The translations under genes and the position numbers were made by a program. A stretch of 27,222 nucleotides of DNA from Paenibacillaceae bacterium UBA6304 (GTDB lineage: Bacteria > Bacillota > Bacilli > Paenibacillales > Paenibacillaceae). Below the pieces are notes generated by a model. It was not told the origin of the DNA and did not search any database. It was given only the letters and a program-made list of their open reading frames with translations. Position 1 is the stretch's first letter; each line of letters starts with the position of its first letter. Of this stretch, positions 1-8,784 are shown in pieces. The DNA is taken from NCBI GenBank assembly GCA_002439285.1, contig DJTQ01000113.1, positions 1 to 27,222 on the forward strand, read 5' to 3'.

Positions 1-615
1 TAGACCGCCTGAAACGATCAGGAACATCGTAACGAAATTGACGATCGGATCATTCACATACTGGGTAAGGCTGCGATACTCGCCAAACAAGTCAAAGCCC
101 GCATTGTTGAACATAGAAACGCCGTGAAAAATTCCAAAGAACAGCGCCCGGCCGACCGGCATATCAAACGACCAGCGGATGGTGTACAGAAGTGCAGCGC
201 AGCTTTCGATAATCAGGGAATACATCAGTACCTTCCGGATCAGCCGGACGATCCCTTCCATCGTGCTCTGGTTCATCGCCTCCTGCAGGAGGAGCCGGTC
301 TTTTAACGATATTTTTCGCTTTAACACCAGAGCAAACAAGGTCGCCATGGTCATGAACCCCAAACCGCCTACCTGGATCAGCAGCATAATTATCACTTGG
401 CCGAACGTTGAAAAATAAGTGCCGGTGTCCACCACGACAAGCCCTGTCACGCAGGTTGCAGAGGTAGCGGTAAAGAATGCGTCGATAAAAGGAAGCGTCT
501 CTCCTGTTGTACTTGAAATCGGCAGCATTAATAGTAGTGAACCGGCCAAAATGATGGCTGCAAAGCCCAGCACAAGGACTTGGGGTGGAGAAAATCTGAT
601 CCATTTGGAAAGCAA
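1..615 (-). CDS. ktrB: KtrB/TrkH-family potassium uptake protein (5' part, runs off the window)
   Basis: Membrane subunit of a Ktr/Trk-type K+ channel-transporter, which works with a cytoplasmic RCK subunit (KtrA, not in this window). About 205 N-terminal residues are present and the frame is open to base 1. The start SPPQVLVLGF, the first selectivity loop TSATCVTGL and the second loop SMFNNAGFD, each between hydrophobic segments, are typical of KtrB. The start is uncertain. TTG at 613-615 has GAGGTGA at 5-6 bases and is preferred; GTG at 622-624 in the same frame lacks a ribosome binding site. A cyclic di-AMP riboswitch and terminator lie directly upstream, as is known for ktrAB in Bacillus subtilis. 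The family call is firm; KtrB rather than another TrkH member is likely but not proven. Confidence 0.9.
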   Translation of the reverse strand, partial: MLSKWIRFSPPQVLVLGFAAIILAGSLLLMLPISSTTGETLPFIDAFFTATSATCVTGLVVVDTGTYFSTFGQVIIMLLIQVGGLGFMTMATLFALVLKRKISLKDRLLLQEAMNQSTMEGIVRLIRKVLMYSLIIESCAALLYTIRWSFDMPVGRALFFGIFHGVSMFNNAGFDLFGEYRSLTQYVNDPIVNFVTMFLIVSGGL

Positions 616-651
616 CTTGTTCACCTCATTACGGGATTTGGCAAAAAAGAA

Positions 652-686
652 ACAAAGAAAAAAAGCACTGGAAATCCAATGCTTTT
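652..686 (-). terminator. Intrinsic terminator of the riboswitch expression platform
   Basis: On the minus strand AAAAGCATTGG and CCAGTGCTTTT (676-686 and 661-671) form an 11-position stem with one mismatch and a 4-base loop, followed by a U-rich tract at 652-660. It lies between the cyclic di-AMP aptamer and the ktrB start, so it is the likely OFF switch: ligand bound, transcription stops before ktrB. Confidence 0.8.
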
Positions 687-688
687 AG

Positions 689-845
689 ATTGGTCCCTGC
701 TGCAAAGGCCTACGAGGTTAGCTGACGGATTCGGGCTTGCGCGGTCTGCCCTATTCACTTCTTCAACAGGCGCGAGACCTGAGAAACAAGCAAAATTCAC
801 CCCTAAATATCGGTTCCCCCGTTTTCGGTAGAAATTCGGCCAACA
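689..845 (-). ncRNA. ydaO/yuaA-type cyclic di-AMP riboswitch aptamer
   Basis: Read on the minus strand, the leader carries the conserved blocks of the ydaO-yuaA class in the right order: a GGGGGAACC block near 811-819, GGGGTGAAT near 795-803, and the 3' block CCGAATCCGTCAGCTAACC at 717-735 followed by TCGTAGGCC. The ends can pair through TTGG and CCAA to close P1. This class binds cyclic di-AMP and usually shuts down potassium uptake and cell-wall genes in Bacillota. Its place ahead of a terminator and ktrB agrees with that role. Exact ends are estimates; a covariance model search would set them. Confidence 0.9.
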
Positions 846-852
846 TATTAAG

Positions 853-915
853 TTACATTGTTTTCATTTCATTTTCGTCAAATTGGATTATAAGCTTATT
901 TCCCTTCCACTACAA
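853..915 (-). promoter_or_regulatory. Candidate promoters for the ktrB riboswitch transcript
   Basis: Two sigma-A-like options are seen on the minus strand. One is TTGTAG (910-915) with a 17-base spacer to TATAAT (887-892), which would start about 40 bases before the aptamer. The other is TTGACG (876-881) with a 17-base spacer to ATGTAA (853-858), which would start right at the aptamer. Sequence alone does not decide between them. Confidence 0.55.
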
Positions 916-1139
916 AGGTTTAATTAGATGAAATAGATCGATAATCACCTAAACGGGTCGAAACGGACCAGAAGGGGAAGACTTCTCTAAGCGATGCTTG
1001 GCTTTGCCGTGATTATTGCGTGTTTTCATGAAACAAGCTTGGTCCCTGGCGAAGAAATCTTCCCTGTGTTATCTTTACTGTGATATAGAAATGCCGAAAT
1101 CATACAGATTCAACAAAAAATCGTTAAAGGAGTTTTCAT

Positions 1140-2864
1140 ATGTATTCCGATTTAAAACCGCAGCCGCGCTTGATGAAGACCAGGACGTTATGGATACTCG
1201 CCGTCATTGGGCTCATCATCTTTATTTTGCTCCAGATTGTCCCCACCACCGCCTCGGAAACACTGCAGGTCGAGCAGTCGACCCAGGTGATTACGAAGGA
1301 GCAGGCCAAGGAATCCGCCGTCAAGTTCGCGGAGACTACGCTTGGCTTACCCGGGCCTTTCAGCGACACTCTGGTTACTTACGCGACTCGTGCCGATATG
1401 TACGGATATTTAACCCGGGAGAATCTGATGACAGACTACCTGGAGAAGTATGAAAAGCAGTTCCCTTACGACACCTTTCAAGTTCGCATGGAAAAGCCCG
1501 GCGGGCTCCTCAACGCCTTAGTGGTTAACATCCATATGACGACAGGCCAGGTTGTCGGCTTTAAAGAGATTCCCGAGACAGGCTTCACCACTCTGGACGG
1601 ATTGGGTGGCGGTTCATCCGACGCTGTCTCCGCTTCCTCGGGAGTGGAAGGATTGACTTGGGAAGAAAAGCTGTCATTTGCCCAGCCTTATTTGAAGGCC
1701 CTGGGTTACAGCAACGACATGCAGTCGGAAGTCGATGAAACGCCGGATGGTCTGTCATTATCATTAGTGGGATATGATGCGGGGAAATCGAATGCTCAAA
1801 TCGATATTCATTTTTACGAAGGCCAGGTTTCCGAAATCGACAGTTACTTCGCCGTGCCGCAAAGCCATACCGATTATGTAAAAAGCCAAACCAACATCGC
1901 TAGTTGGCTGACCTATGTGGGATATGCCCTTTTGACTTTTGTACTTGGTATTCTTGCTATCGTGTACAGCGCTATAACAAGAGTACATACTTCATTCAAA
2001 CGGGGGATCTTGCTCGCCTCCCTTTATTTTATTATTTCAATGGGCTCAGCGCTTAATATGATGCCTTACTTCGAACAGGAAGGCTTAAGCGGCTTCCTCC
2101 TGTTCTTCGGGCTTCTATTCCAGGGGATCGTCACCCTGATACTTGCAGCCTCCGTTTATTTCTCACTCGTTGGAGGAGATGGGCTCTGGCGCCAGCAAGG
2201 GATCAATCTATGGCCTCGGGCCAAGGAGCAAGGGTATGGACGGCATGTGTTAAAATCAATGGCAGACGGCTATGCTTGGGCGCTTATTCTGCTAGGCGTT
2301 CAGTCCGTTATTTTCTTTGTTCTGGAGAGAACGATTCACACTTGGTCCACCACGGATGCCTCCCAATCGCCGTACAACATGCTCTACCCGGCACTGCTTC
2401 CGGTACTTGCCTGGGTAGCAGGGATCGGTGAAGAAGCCGTGTACCGGTTGTTCGGAATTCCGATGTTGAAGAAGATGTTCCGCAGCACGCTCGTTGCAAG
2501 CATCATTACGACGCTGATCTGGGCGTTCGGCCATACGTTGTATCCGATCTATCCGGTCTTCTCCCGTCCGATCGAGCTGTTGTTTATCGGCCTGTTGTTC
2601 AGCTATATCTTCCTGCGTTACGGATTTATTGCCGCCCTCTTCTCCCATGTCATCTTCGACAGCATTCTGATGTCGCTCAGCGTCATGTTCATGGGCGGAA
2701 CGCTAAATGTCGCATCCGGGTTATTCTTTATCGTTTTGCCTGCGATAGTTGGTTACGTGATTTATTTGTTCAATCCTCCGGGCAAGGAACGTCCTTCAGC
2801 TCCTTTGCAAAAGAAAGAGGAGCCGTTGTTCACGACTCCTCCTCATCCCGAAGGGCATCTATAA
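1140..2864 (+). CDS. CPBP (CAAX/Abi) family intramembrane endopeptidase
   Basis: 574-residue membrane protein. After a short cytoplasmic start, one membrane segment (about residues 15-35) leads to a large extracellular region (about 40-255). The C-terminal half has many membrane segments with the CPBP (Abi/Rce1-like) motifs: E431, E432 and R436 in GEEAVYR, F463-H465 in AFGH, and H503 to D507 in SHVIFD. These form the glutamate/histidine active site of the family. Start ATG has AAAGGAG seven bases upstream. The extracellular N-terminal domain is much larger than in the minimal CPBP fold and I do not recognise it; part of it ([16 protein letters not shown]) resembles PepSY-like segments. Substrate unknown. 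The 3' end overlaps the 3' end of convergent uvrC by 35 bases. Confidence 0.88.
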   Translation: MYSDLKPQPRLMKTRTLWILAVIGLIIFILLQIVPTTASETLQVEQSTQVITKEQAKESAVKFAETTLGLPGPFSDTLVTYATRADMYGYLTRENLMTDYLEKYEKQFPYDTFQVRMEKPGGLLNALVVNIHMTTGQVVGFKEIPETGFTTLDGLGGGSSDAVSASSGVEGLTWEEKLSFAQPYLKALGYSNDMQSEVDETPDGLSLSLVGYDAGKSNAQIDIHFYEGQVSEIDSYFAVPQSHTDYVKSQTNIASWLTYVGYALLTFVLGILAIVYSAITRVHTSFKRGILLASLYFIISMGSALNMMPYFEQEGLSGFLLFFGLLFQGIVTLILAASVYFSLVGGDGLWRQQGINLWPRAKEQGYGRHVLKSMADGYAWALILLGVQSVIFFVLERTIHTWSTTDASQSPYNMLYPALLPVLAWVAGIGEEAVYRLFGIPMLKKMFRSTLVASIITTLIWAFGHTLYPIYPVFSRPIELLFIGLLFSYIFLRYGFIAALFSHVIFDSILMSLSVMFMGGTLNVASGLFFIVLPAIVGYVIYLFNPPGKERPSAPLQKKEEPLFTTPPHPEGHL

Positions 2865-4755
2865 TTTGTTTGGCTAGCTTGTCGCCAATGGAAAGGGGCC
2901 GGAAGTCTTCGACGGAGGCCTCTTTCATTTTTTTAAGCGAGCCGAAATGCTTCAAGAGTGCCTTCCGGCGCTTCTCCCCGATGCCCGGAATCGCATCCAG
3001 GCGCGAAACCACCATCGATTTCGCCCGCTGCTCGCGGTGGAACGATATCGCAAACCGGTGAACCTCGTCCTGGATCCGCTGGAGCAAATAAAACTCCTGG
3101 CTGTCGCGGGGCAGGTGCACTGGTTCGGGCGGATCACCCACCATCAACTGCGCCGTCCGGTGCTTGGCGTCCTTAACCAGGCCGCCCACCGGAATGAATA
3201 GACCAAGCTCGTTCTCCAGCACGTCGATTGCCGCGGAAATCTGGCCTTTGCCCCCGTCGACGATGATCAGATCGGGCTGCGGCAGGTTCTCCTTCAATAC
3301 GCGCTCGTATCTGCGGCGAATCACCTCGCGCATAGTTTCATAATCGTCCGGACCCTGAACGGTCCGGACTTTGTATTTCCGGTAATCCTTCTTGGACGGT
3401 TTCCCGTCGATGAACACAACCATAGCGGATACCGGATTAGTCCCCTGGATATTGGAGTTATCGAACGCTTCAATCCGTGATACCCGATCCAATCCGATCG
3501 AACGGCCCAGGTTCTCCGCTGCTCCCCGAGTACGCTCCTCATCCCGCTCGATCAAGCGGAATTTCTCGTCCAGCGCAACGCGCGCATTCTCCTCGGCCAT
3601 CGTCACCATCTGACGCTTGAGGCCGCGCTGCGGCACCAGCGTCTTCACGCCAAGCCACTCGTGCAGCGCCGACGCCCCGCTTGCCGCGTCGAGTGCCTCA
3701 CTGTGACCTTCGTCAACAGCGGATTGGGTAATCGCGGTTGCCTGCTCGTCCGAGGCTTCTACACCCGGCTCAGGCTCTTCAGCCATGCCGGGAAGTAGGA
3801 TTTCTTTCGGCAATGCCGGATTATCGCTGTAATATTGGGTCACGTACGACAGAAAATCGCTGTAGGCATCCCCGTAAAAAGGAAAGACCGAGGCATGGCG
3901 TTCAATCATTTTGCCTTGCCGCATATACAGGATTTGAACGCACATCCACCCTTTGTCTACGGCATAGCCGAACACGTCGCGGTCCTTCGCGTCCGCTGTC
4001 GTAATCTTCTGCTTTTCCATGAGGGCATCGATGTTGATGATCTGGTCCCTCAGTTCCTTCGCGCGTTCGAAATAGAGGTCTTCCGCAGCTTCCTGCATCT
4101 TCCGCTGAAGTTCCTTCTTGATCTCTTCGTGTCCGCCGCTGAGGAAGGAGGTGATCTCCTGCGTCATCTGCTCGTAAGCCGATTGCGGTACCTCCTTCAC
4201 GCACGGAGCCAGGCATTGGCCCATGTGGTAATACAGGCACACCTCTTTGGGCATCACATTGCATTTACGCAGCGGATACATGCGGTCGAGCAGTTTTTTG
4301 GTCTGCTGCGCGGCATATGCGTTCGGGTAAGGGCCGAAATATTTGGCCTTATCCTTCAGCAGCCGCCGGGTGACCTCCAGCCGCGGATGAGGCTCATTCG
4401 TTATTTTAATGTAAGGAAAGGTCTTGTCATCCTTCAGCAATACGTTGAATCGAGGGTAGTGCGTTTTGATCAGATTGCACTCCAGAATGAGTGCTTCCAT
4501 ATTGCTGCCTGTCACGATATATTCAAAATCCCGGATTTCCGATACCAGGCGCTGGGTCTTGCCGTCATGGCTCCCGGTAAAATAAGAACGGACCCGGTTC
4601 TTCAGTATTTTGGCCTTGCCCACATAAATAATCTTTCCGTCTCTATTCTTCATCAAGTAACAGCCCGGCAAATCCGGCAACAGCGCCAGCTTATGGCGAA
4701 TCGCCTCCATTGCCTTCTCCTGCTCCTGAACATCGTCATCGGTCCTTGAATCCAT
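2830..4755 (-). CDS. uvrC: Excinuclease ABC subunit C (nucleotide excision repair)
   Basis: UvrC makes both incisions around a DNA lesion after handover by UvrB. Domains in order: GIY-YIG nuclease (about 27-60, with GCYLM and IIYVGKA), a cysteine cluster, the UVR motif that binds UvrB (about 205-240), the RNase H-like second nuclease ([19 protein letters not shown]), and a helix-hairpin-helix end ([10 protein letters not shown]). The ATG at 4753-4755 is chosen because GGAGGAGG sits 7 bases upstream; an in-frame GTG at 4774-4776 lies before that site. At 641 residues it is longer than the usual ~600. The extra length is mainly a low-complexity, Ala/Glu-rich segment of about 40 residues before [11 protein letters not shown]. 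It lies downstream of trxA with a terminator between. Confidence 0.97.
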   Translation of the reverse strand: MDSRTDDDVQEQEKAMEAIRHKLALLPDLPGCYLMKNRDGKIIYVGKAKILKNRVRSYFTGSHDGKTQRLVSEIRDFEYIVTGSNMEALILECNLIKTHYPRFNVLLKDDKTFPYIKITNEPHPRLEVTRRLLKDKAKYFGPYPNAYAAQQTKKLLDRMYPLRKCNVMPKEVCLYYHMGQCLAPCVKEVPQSAYEQMTQEITSFLSGGHEEIKKELQRKMQEAAEDLYFERAKELRDQIINIDALMEKQKITTADAKDRDVFGYAVDKGWMCVQILYMRQGKMIERHASVFPFYGDAYSDFLSYVTQYYSDNPALPKEILLPGMAEEPEPGVEASDEQATAITQSAVDEGHSEALDAASGASALHEWLGVKTLVPQRGLKRQMVTMAEENARVALDEKFRLIERDEERTRGAAENLGRSIGLDRVSRIEAFDNSNIQGTNPVSAMVVFIDGKPSKKDYRKYKVRTVQGPDDYETMREVIRRRYERVLKENLPQPDLIIVDGGKGQISAAIDVLENELGLFIPVGGLVKDAKHRTAQLMVGDPPEPVHLPRDSQEFYLLQRIQDEVHRFAISFHREQRAKSMVVSRLDAIPGIGEKRRKALLKHFGSLKKMKEASVEDFRPLSIGDKLAKQIIDALRDEEES

Positions 4756-4797
4756 GTTAACAACCTCCTCCCCCACATGGAATAGCTTCCGCTCTTA

Positions 4798-4830
4798 CGC
4801 AGAAAACGCCCCCGGACATGCCGGAGGCGT
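4798..4830 (-). terminator. Terminator after trxA
   Basis: Minus-strand hairpin ACGCCTCCGG / CCGGGGGCGT (10 pairs, one G-U) with a 5-base loop, followed by TTTTCT. It separates trxA from uvrC, so uvrC would depend on read-through or its own promoter. Confidence 0.85.
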
Positions 4831-4866
4831 AAGCCAGGCCTTAGGCCTAATTGAAGCAATCTGATC

Positions 4867-5184
4867 TTATTGATGTTTAGCGAGAATGTTCTTCAGGTTT
4901 TCCTTGGAATTCAAACCTACAACTTTATCCACCGGTTGACCGTCTTTGAAGAAGATCAGGGTAGGAATGCTCATTACGCCGAAACGGGACGCGGATTCCG
5001 GATTTTCGTCCACGTTCACTTTCGCGATTTTTACGGAATCGCCCAGTTCGCTTGCCAGATCTTCCAGAATTGGAGCGATCATTTTGCAAGGTCCGCACCA
5101 AGGTGCCCAGAAATCAACAAGAACCGTGCCTTGACCTTCGACTTCATTATTGAAAGTTTGATCGGATACATTAACAATTGCCAT
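4867..5184 (-). CDS. trxA: Thioredoxin
   Basis: 105-residue classical thioredoxin, a cytoplasmic disulfide reductase recycled by thioredoxin reductase. The active site WCGPCK is at residues 29-34 (C30, C33) and the cis-proline is P74 in SIPT. Length and fold pattern match the family throughout. The start has AAGGAGG about 9 bases upstream. An extended -10 promoter lies upstream and a terminator follows, so it is probably monocistronic. Confidence 0.98.
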   Translation of the reverse strand: MAIVNVSDQTFNNEVEGQGTVLVDFWAPWCGPCKMIAPILEDLASELGDSVKIAKVNVDENPESASRFGVMSIPTLIFFKDGQPVDKVVGLNSKENLKNILAKHQ

Positions 5185-5286
5185 GAATAATCTCCTCCTT
5201 ATATTTGTGCCCAGTCTGCAGAATCATTACCGGGACAGAGTTTGAGATATTTTTAGAGATACCATCGCCCAAAGGACGTGTTCTCA

Positions 5287-5295
5287 ATTATACCA
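5287..5295 (-). promoter_or_regulatory. trxA promoter (extended -10)
   Basis: Minus-strand TGGTATAAT is an extended -10 element about 100 bases upstream of trxA. No convincing -35 hexamer is seen, as is common with extended -10 promoters. Confidence 0.55.
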
Positions 5296-5336
5296 CATTT
5301 ATTTAGTAAAAGAAAAACCGTCATGAATACGCCTTC

Positions 5337-5366
5337 TTTACAAATTTCAAGGCAATTGGTTATACT
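5337..5366 (+). promoter_or_regulatory. Promoter of the 51-residue membrane protein gene
   Basis: TTTACA (5337-5342), an 18-base spacer and TATACT (5361-5366), followed about 75 bases later by the start codon of the small gene. Confidence 0.5.
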
Positions 5367-5443
5367 AATATTAACCCAAAAACGAATTGTCTATGATGTA
5401 TATTATTGACAATGAGTTTATTTTGCGAGGAGGCCTTGTCGTC

Positions 5444-5599
5444 ATGGATGCAAACACACATGTGACCGACCCACGGGAGCATATTAACGAAGAACCCCGC
5501 AACGATTTGTTTGATCTGATGAACGGATTCTTCGGTATGTTAACGTTTATGGCTGTTATTTTCTTCGGCATGGTCATCGTTAAATTTATCGCCGGCTAA
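5444..5599 (+). CDS. Small single-pass membrane protein, unknown function
   Basis: 51 residues with a polar, charged N-terminal half (MDANTHVTDPREH) and one C-terminal membrane helix (about residues 28-48, rich in Phe, Met, Val and Ile) ending in KFIAG. ATG at 5444 is preferred because GCGAGGAGG ends 10 bases upstream; an in-frame ATG at 5387 lies before that site. It has its own promoter and a strong terminator, so it is a free-standing gene. I do not recognise a family. Confidence 0.7.
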   Translation: MDANTHVTDPREHINEEPRNDLFDLMNGFFGMLTFMAVIFFGMVIVKFIAG

Positions 5600-5618
5600 A
5601 TGCGGCGGTAATTACGGC

Positions 5619-5660
5619 AAAAAAGACGGGCAAGGGACTAGTCCCCTGCCCGTCTTTTTT
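5619..5660. terminator. Strong bidirectional intrinsic terminator
   Basis: AAAAAAGACGGGCA and TGCCCGTCTTTTTT pair perfectly, with an inner GGGA/TCCC stem. U-runs on both strands let it end the small membrane gene (plus) and possibly transcripts from dnaI (minus). The edge of a dispersed repeat starts within a few bases of it. Confidence 0.92.
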
Positions 5661-5665
5661 GGTTG

Positions 5666-5819
5666 TCATCTTTCCACGACGAAGCAGATCATGAAGCGGA
5701 TTCGACGTCGAATCTTGAATTCAGCCGGGCCTTCCGTTGCTCACGTACCCCATGTACGCTCCGCTACTCAGTCCCTAGCTTCATCCAACCTTCTTGGTCC
5801 TGAAAACCTGACTTTTTGT
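5666..5819 (-). repeat. Dispersed intergenic repeat, copy 1
   Basis: About 105 bases (from TCATCTTTCCACGACGAAGC to GCTCCGCTACTCA) are identical, apart from tandem-unit number, to the reverse complement of 18991-19142. The element contains the 16-base perfect palindrome GATTCGACGTCGAATC. This copy has one 9-base unit (GTACATGGG on the other strand) where copy 2 has three, and it carries about 35 extra bases before the shared end CCTGACTTTTTG. No open reading frame is seen. Confidence 0.85.
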
Positions 5820-5822
5820 ACA

Positions 5823-6776
5823 CTATACCCGACCGCGCTTATTGCTGCCGCCAACGGTGACAACATCCACAAAGGGAGCGATCCGATCCATCAGCCGCTG
5901 ACCTTTATGCATCTCTTCCCCGTCTTTGCTTGTGAAACTAAGGTGCTTCTCCAGCACGTTCAAGGAATAGTTTGAAGTATAAAAGGTTGGCTTACGGTTC
6001 ATCCGGTAGTTCAAGATCGAACCCATGACATGATCCCGAACCCAAGGATTCAAATTCTCCGCCCCGATATCGTCGAAGATGAGCAAGTCAGCCTGCTTCA
6101 TAACTTCGGTCATTTCCTTCAGCTTCTGACTTTCCTGCATCATTGACTTCAGATCTTCCACGAATTCCGGCATGTATACGATCACCCCGGAATACCCTTC
6201 CTTGGCCAGTTCATGCAGCAGATATGACATCAAGAAGGTCTTCCCTGTTCCAAAATGGCCTTCAAGATAGAGGCCCCGGGTTTGCAGGCCGGACTCTTTA
6301 GTCTCATTGATGTAGCGGAACACCTGGCTTACGGCTGGAGCCCGGACACTGTCCTTCGCCATGATCTCCACTTCATCGTATCCCTGTTGAAGCGCCCGCT
6401 CATCTACGTAGAAGCTATGAATTCGCTTCTTAATGGACAACTCCCGCTCAAAGCGCAATTGCTTGGGACATGGCACCTGACGGTCGATGAGCTGGGTTCC
6501 TGCTCCCGCATCTTCAACCGTCAGTTTCGTGAAATGCCCAGGGAAATCATTGGGGCATTGATCCAATCCCGGACAGTTCGCGCAGTGCCGGCTATCGTTG
6601 ACATATTGATACAGTTTCGCCATGCCGCGAAGCAAATGTTCTTCGCCTAGCTCCGGATGACGGATGCATAAATCGCGTACCAGCGGTTCATTCATCATTC
6701 TAGCCTGTAATTCTTCCGAACGCCGCCGAAGCTGCGGGCTTTTCATTTGCGACAGCATTTCCCCTAGGGATTCCAT
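5823..6776 (-). CDS. dnaI: Primosomal protein DnaI, helicase loader
   Basis: 317-residue AAA+ ATPase that loads the replicative helicase (DnaC in B. subtilis) during primosome assembly. The N-terminal zinc region has C65, C68, C74 and C103. Walker A is GHFGTGKT (173-180), Walker B LLIFDD (231-236), a sensor-like TSNYS lies at 268-272, and arginines are in RLMDRI (294-299). All match DnaI. It follows dnaB by 24 bases on the same strand, the conserved dnaB-dnaI order in Bacillota, so the two are surely co-transcribed. Copy 1 of a dispersed repeat follows immediately after the stop. Confidence 0.96.
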   Translation of the reverse strand: MESLGEMLSQMKSPQLRRRSEELQARMMNEPLVRDLCIRHPELGEEHLLRGMAKLYQYVNDSRHCANCPGLDQCPNDFPGHFTKLTVEDAGAGTQLIDRQVPCPKQLRFERELSIKKRIHSFYVDERALQQGYDEVEIMAKDSVRAPAVSQVFRYINETKESGLQTRGLYLEGHFGTGKTFLMSYLLHELAKEGYSGVIVYMPEFVEDLKSMMQESQKLKEMTEVMKQADLLIFDDIGAENLNPWVRDHVMGSILNYRMNRKPTFYTSNYSLNVLEKHLSFTSKDGEEMHKGQRLMDRIAPFVDVVTVGGSNKRGRV

Positions 6777-6800
6777 CCTAATTCACCTTCTTACTTATTC

Positions 6801-8336
6801 TTATCCCTTTTTCTTACTGGCCTTCATCCGTTCCGCCATTTTGAGCAATTCAGCGAACTCCTCTTCCGAGACGCCTTGCTCACCGCCAGAGCTCTGCACA
6901 ATCGGGATCTCCGGCTTCGGCTTGGCTGCCCGCCCACCGTAGGTTCTACCCCGACCGGTTCCTGCCGCAGATGAAGCCTGAACCGAAGTTTTCTCTTTCA
7001 CTTTGGCTTGATCCCGAATATACTGGACGGCTTTTTCGTACGTGTTAATCTGCTTCATCAACATATTCGACGCAATCGCATCCACGAAATTCCGATTGAT
7101 CCGCTGCTCTCCGCCCGAGGTCAGAAGAGCCATCAAATAATGAATCAGCACATTGATGACTTCGCCGGGCAGCTTATAATTCAAATCTATTTTCTCAAAA
7201 ATATCAAGTAGATTATCAGGCACCGCTCCCGGGAAGAATGTCTTCAACAGCCGGGTGTACGGCTCATTCCGCAGCATCATATTATACTGGTGAACATCGC
7301 ATTTATTAGTAAATTGAGGCGGAACCTCAACGTAATATTCCATCTGCACGGCGAATTCTTCCTGGTGTTCCTGATGGCTTACGGCTTCTTTGGCGTTCTC
7401 TTCTCCCCGGATCGAGACGACCTTGGCAATCGCCACTTCCCGCTCTTCCCGGCGTTTCTTTCCTTGCCTAAAATGAAGATTAGCCTTGTGCTGGAGTTCA
7501 TCCAGCAGTAACGTGCCGCCCGGATCGAACACACCGTCTTCATCCAACAGCCGACATAAATCCTGCACGGTAAGATCATATTTACGAACGACATAATTGG
7601 CGATTCCCATACCTTCGGAATCAAACCGCAGCTTCTCTACAAAGGCACGATTCACCGATTCCCGCGGAAAGCGGACAATAATATCGGCATAATTCAGCGC
7701 TTCCTCTTCTTCGACCGTTTTCATCCCAGGCTGTCTTGCAATAGATGTCTCGGCAATCGCCTGTTCCAGTTCATAATCGATAGAATGCGTATTAAGCTCG
7801 AATATTTCATAGAAAGGTACCGAAATATTCTCCTTATTATAAGTTAAACCGTACATATCTCCGGGTTCCGCACAAAAAAAACGTTCCCGCAACGCCAACA
7901 CCGCAAATTTGCCGATTTTATCGCGAAGCAGCAACGTCAAATGCTGGGTGCGGAAAAATTCGGCCGGAGACAGCGGCGGCTGAAGTTCGTATTCATATAA
8001 ATAGTCGTCGCCATCCGGTATGTATAACCGGCTCGTCTGCAACAATCCGACAGCTTCCAGTTTGGACGCCTGCTCAATCAGGATTGCACGCCCTTTCTCG
8101 CTAGGTTCCAGCCCCATCGTCAAAAATAAGCCCCGCTGTTGTTCAACAGCCGAATAACCTACCTGATCCAAGGCCACTTGCTCTGAAAGCAACCGATATA
8201 ACGCGACGGCCAACGCTCCGACCATCGGCTGATAGATCAGTCCAAGCATTTTGTCGTCCACAGGACTGAGAGAGAAGTCACGGTACACGCAATAATGGTG
8301 ATTTTCAGTATAATGTAGCATGTTGTTCATGCGCAC
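6801..8336 (-). CDS. dnaB: Replication initiation and membrane attachment protein DnaB
   Basis: Bacillota-type DnaB (a primosome protein, not the helicase of E. coli), which with DnaD and DnaI brings the helicase to oriC or to stalled forks. The N-terminal winged-helix region (YRDFSLSPVDDKMLGLIYQPMVG in pieces) and the C-terminal DnaB/DnaD-type domain (INVLIHYLM, NRNFVDAIASNM) are recognisable. The end is Lys-rich and disordered. The start is uncertain. GTG at 8334-8336 has AAGGAG 10 bases upstream and is chosen; ATG at 8328-8330 would start MNNMLHYTEN, and TTG at 8355-8357 precedes the ribosome binding site. About 511 residues, longer than the ~470 of B. subtilis. Confidence 0.92.
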   Translation of the reverse strand: MRMNNMLHYTENHHYCVYRDFSLSPVDDKMLGLIYQPMVGALAVALYRLLSEQVALDQVGYSAVEQQRGLFLTMGLEPSEKGRAILIEQASKLEAVGLLQTSRLYIPDGDDYLYEYELQPPLSPAEFFRTQHLTLLLRDKIGKFAVLALRERFFCAEPGDMYGLTYNKENISVPFYEIFELNTHSIDYELEQAIAETSIARQPGMKTVEEEEALNYADIIVRFPRESVNRAFVEKLRFDSEGMGIANYVVRKYDLTVQDLCRLLDEDGVFDPGGTLLLDELQHKANLHFRQGKKRREEREVAIAKVVSIRGEENAKEAVSHQEHQEEFAVQMEYYVEVPPQFTNKCDVHQYNMMLRNEPYTRLLKTFFPGAVPDNLLDIFEKIDLNYKLPGEVINVLIHYLMALLTSGGEQRINRNFVDAIASNMLMKQINTYEKAVQYIRDQAKVKEKTSVQASSAAGTGRGRTYGGRAAKPKPEIPIVQSSGGEQGVSEEEFAELLKMAERMKASKKKG

Positions 8337-8506
8337 GGCTTCAACACTCCTTCCCAACCACGAACATTAAGACTTTATCTATTCTATCATAAATCCCGTT
8401 ACCCCGAATCCTTAAAACCTTACAAAAAACGCTAAATTTTTCCCTTCCTGCGGGTCTATCTGAGTTTATCGTCTTATTTGCCCGATTCCCTTGTTTCGAG
8501 TACAAT

Positions 8507-8554
8507 CCAAAAAAAACAAAACGGAGACCCTCCCGCACGCACAGGATGATCTCC
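8507..8554 (-). terminator. Terminator after the SinI-like gene
   Basis: Minus-strand GGAGA...TCTCC stem with further inner pairing (arms 8544-8554 and 8523-8533), followed by TTTTGTTTTTTTT. It separates the SinI-like transcript from dnaB. Confidence 0.8.
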
Positions 8555-8588
8555 ATTCTTCTATTTATTGTCATGCAGCAAAATATAG

Positions 8589-8753
8589 TTAACCGCTATA
8601 CTCCGAATACCCCCGATAATCCCCTCTTAAAAAACTGCGGACGACTTCGATCGGAATTCCCGACTCCTTAGCCATTATAAGCAAATTCACCCATTCCGGA
8701 TCCACTTCCATGTCATACCCTTCATCCACGAAGACCTGGGCGGACTTTTCCAA
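8589..8753 (-). CDS. sinI: SinI-like anti-repressor (54 residues)
   Basis: Small protein with a SinI/SinR dimerisation helix: VDPEWVNLLIMAKESGIPIE, then VVRSFLRG. The pattern [L/V]DPEW-x(5)-A-x(2)-[S/T]GI-x(6)-FL is that of B. subtilis SinI and of the SinR C-terminus (LDPEW in SinR of this same window). In B. subtilis SinI binds SinR and releases SinR-repressed matrix operons. The start is TTG at 8751-8753, with GGGGGAG seven bases upstream. Transcription is opposite to the matrix operon, whereas in B. subtilis sinI and sinR are adjacent. The leader matches a cyclic di-GMP-I riboswitch. The gene is short with a non-ATG start, so it may be missed by automatic annotation. The domain call is firm; the target being SinR at 11877 is inference. 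Confidence 0.85.
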   Translation of the reverse strand: MEKSAQVFVDEGYDMEVDPEWVNLLIMAKESGIPIEVVRSFLRGDYRGYSEYSG

Positions 8754-8784
8754 CTACATTCTCCCCCTATGTAATCTTGATATG

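Noticed and set aside
3835..4749. Long plus-strand open frame (about 300 codons) opposite uvrC
   Set aside because: It lies fully antisense to the well-supported uvrC, has no ribosome binding site, and its peptide is Arg/His/Leu-rich shadow sequence.
4753..4776. Upstream GTG start of uvrC (MGEEVVN extension)
   Set aside because: The encoded GEEVV stretch is the Shine-Dalgarno of the downstream ATG.
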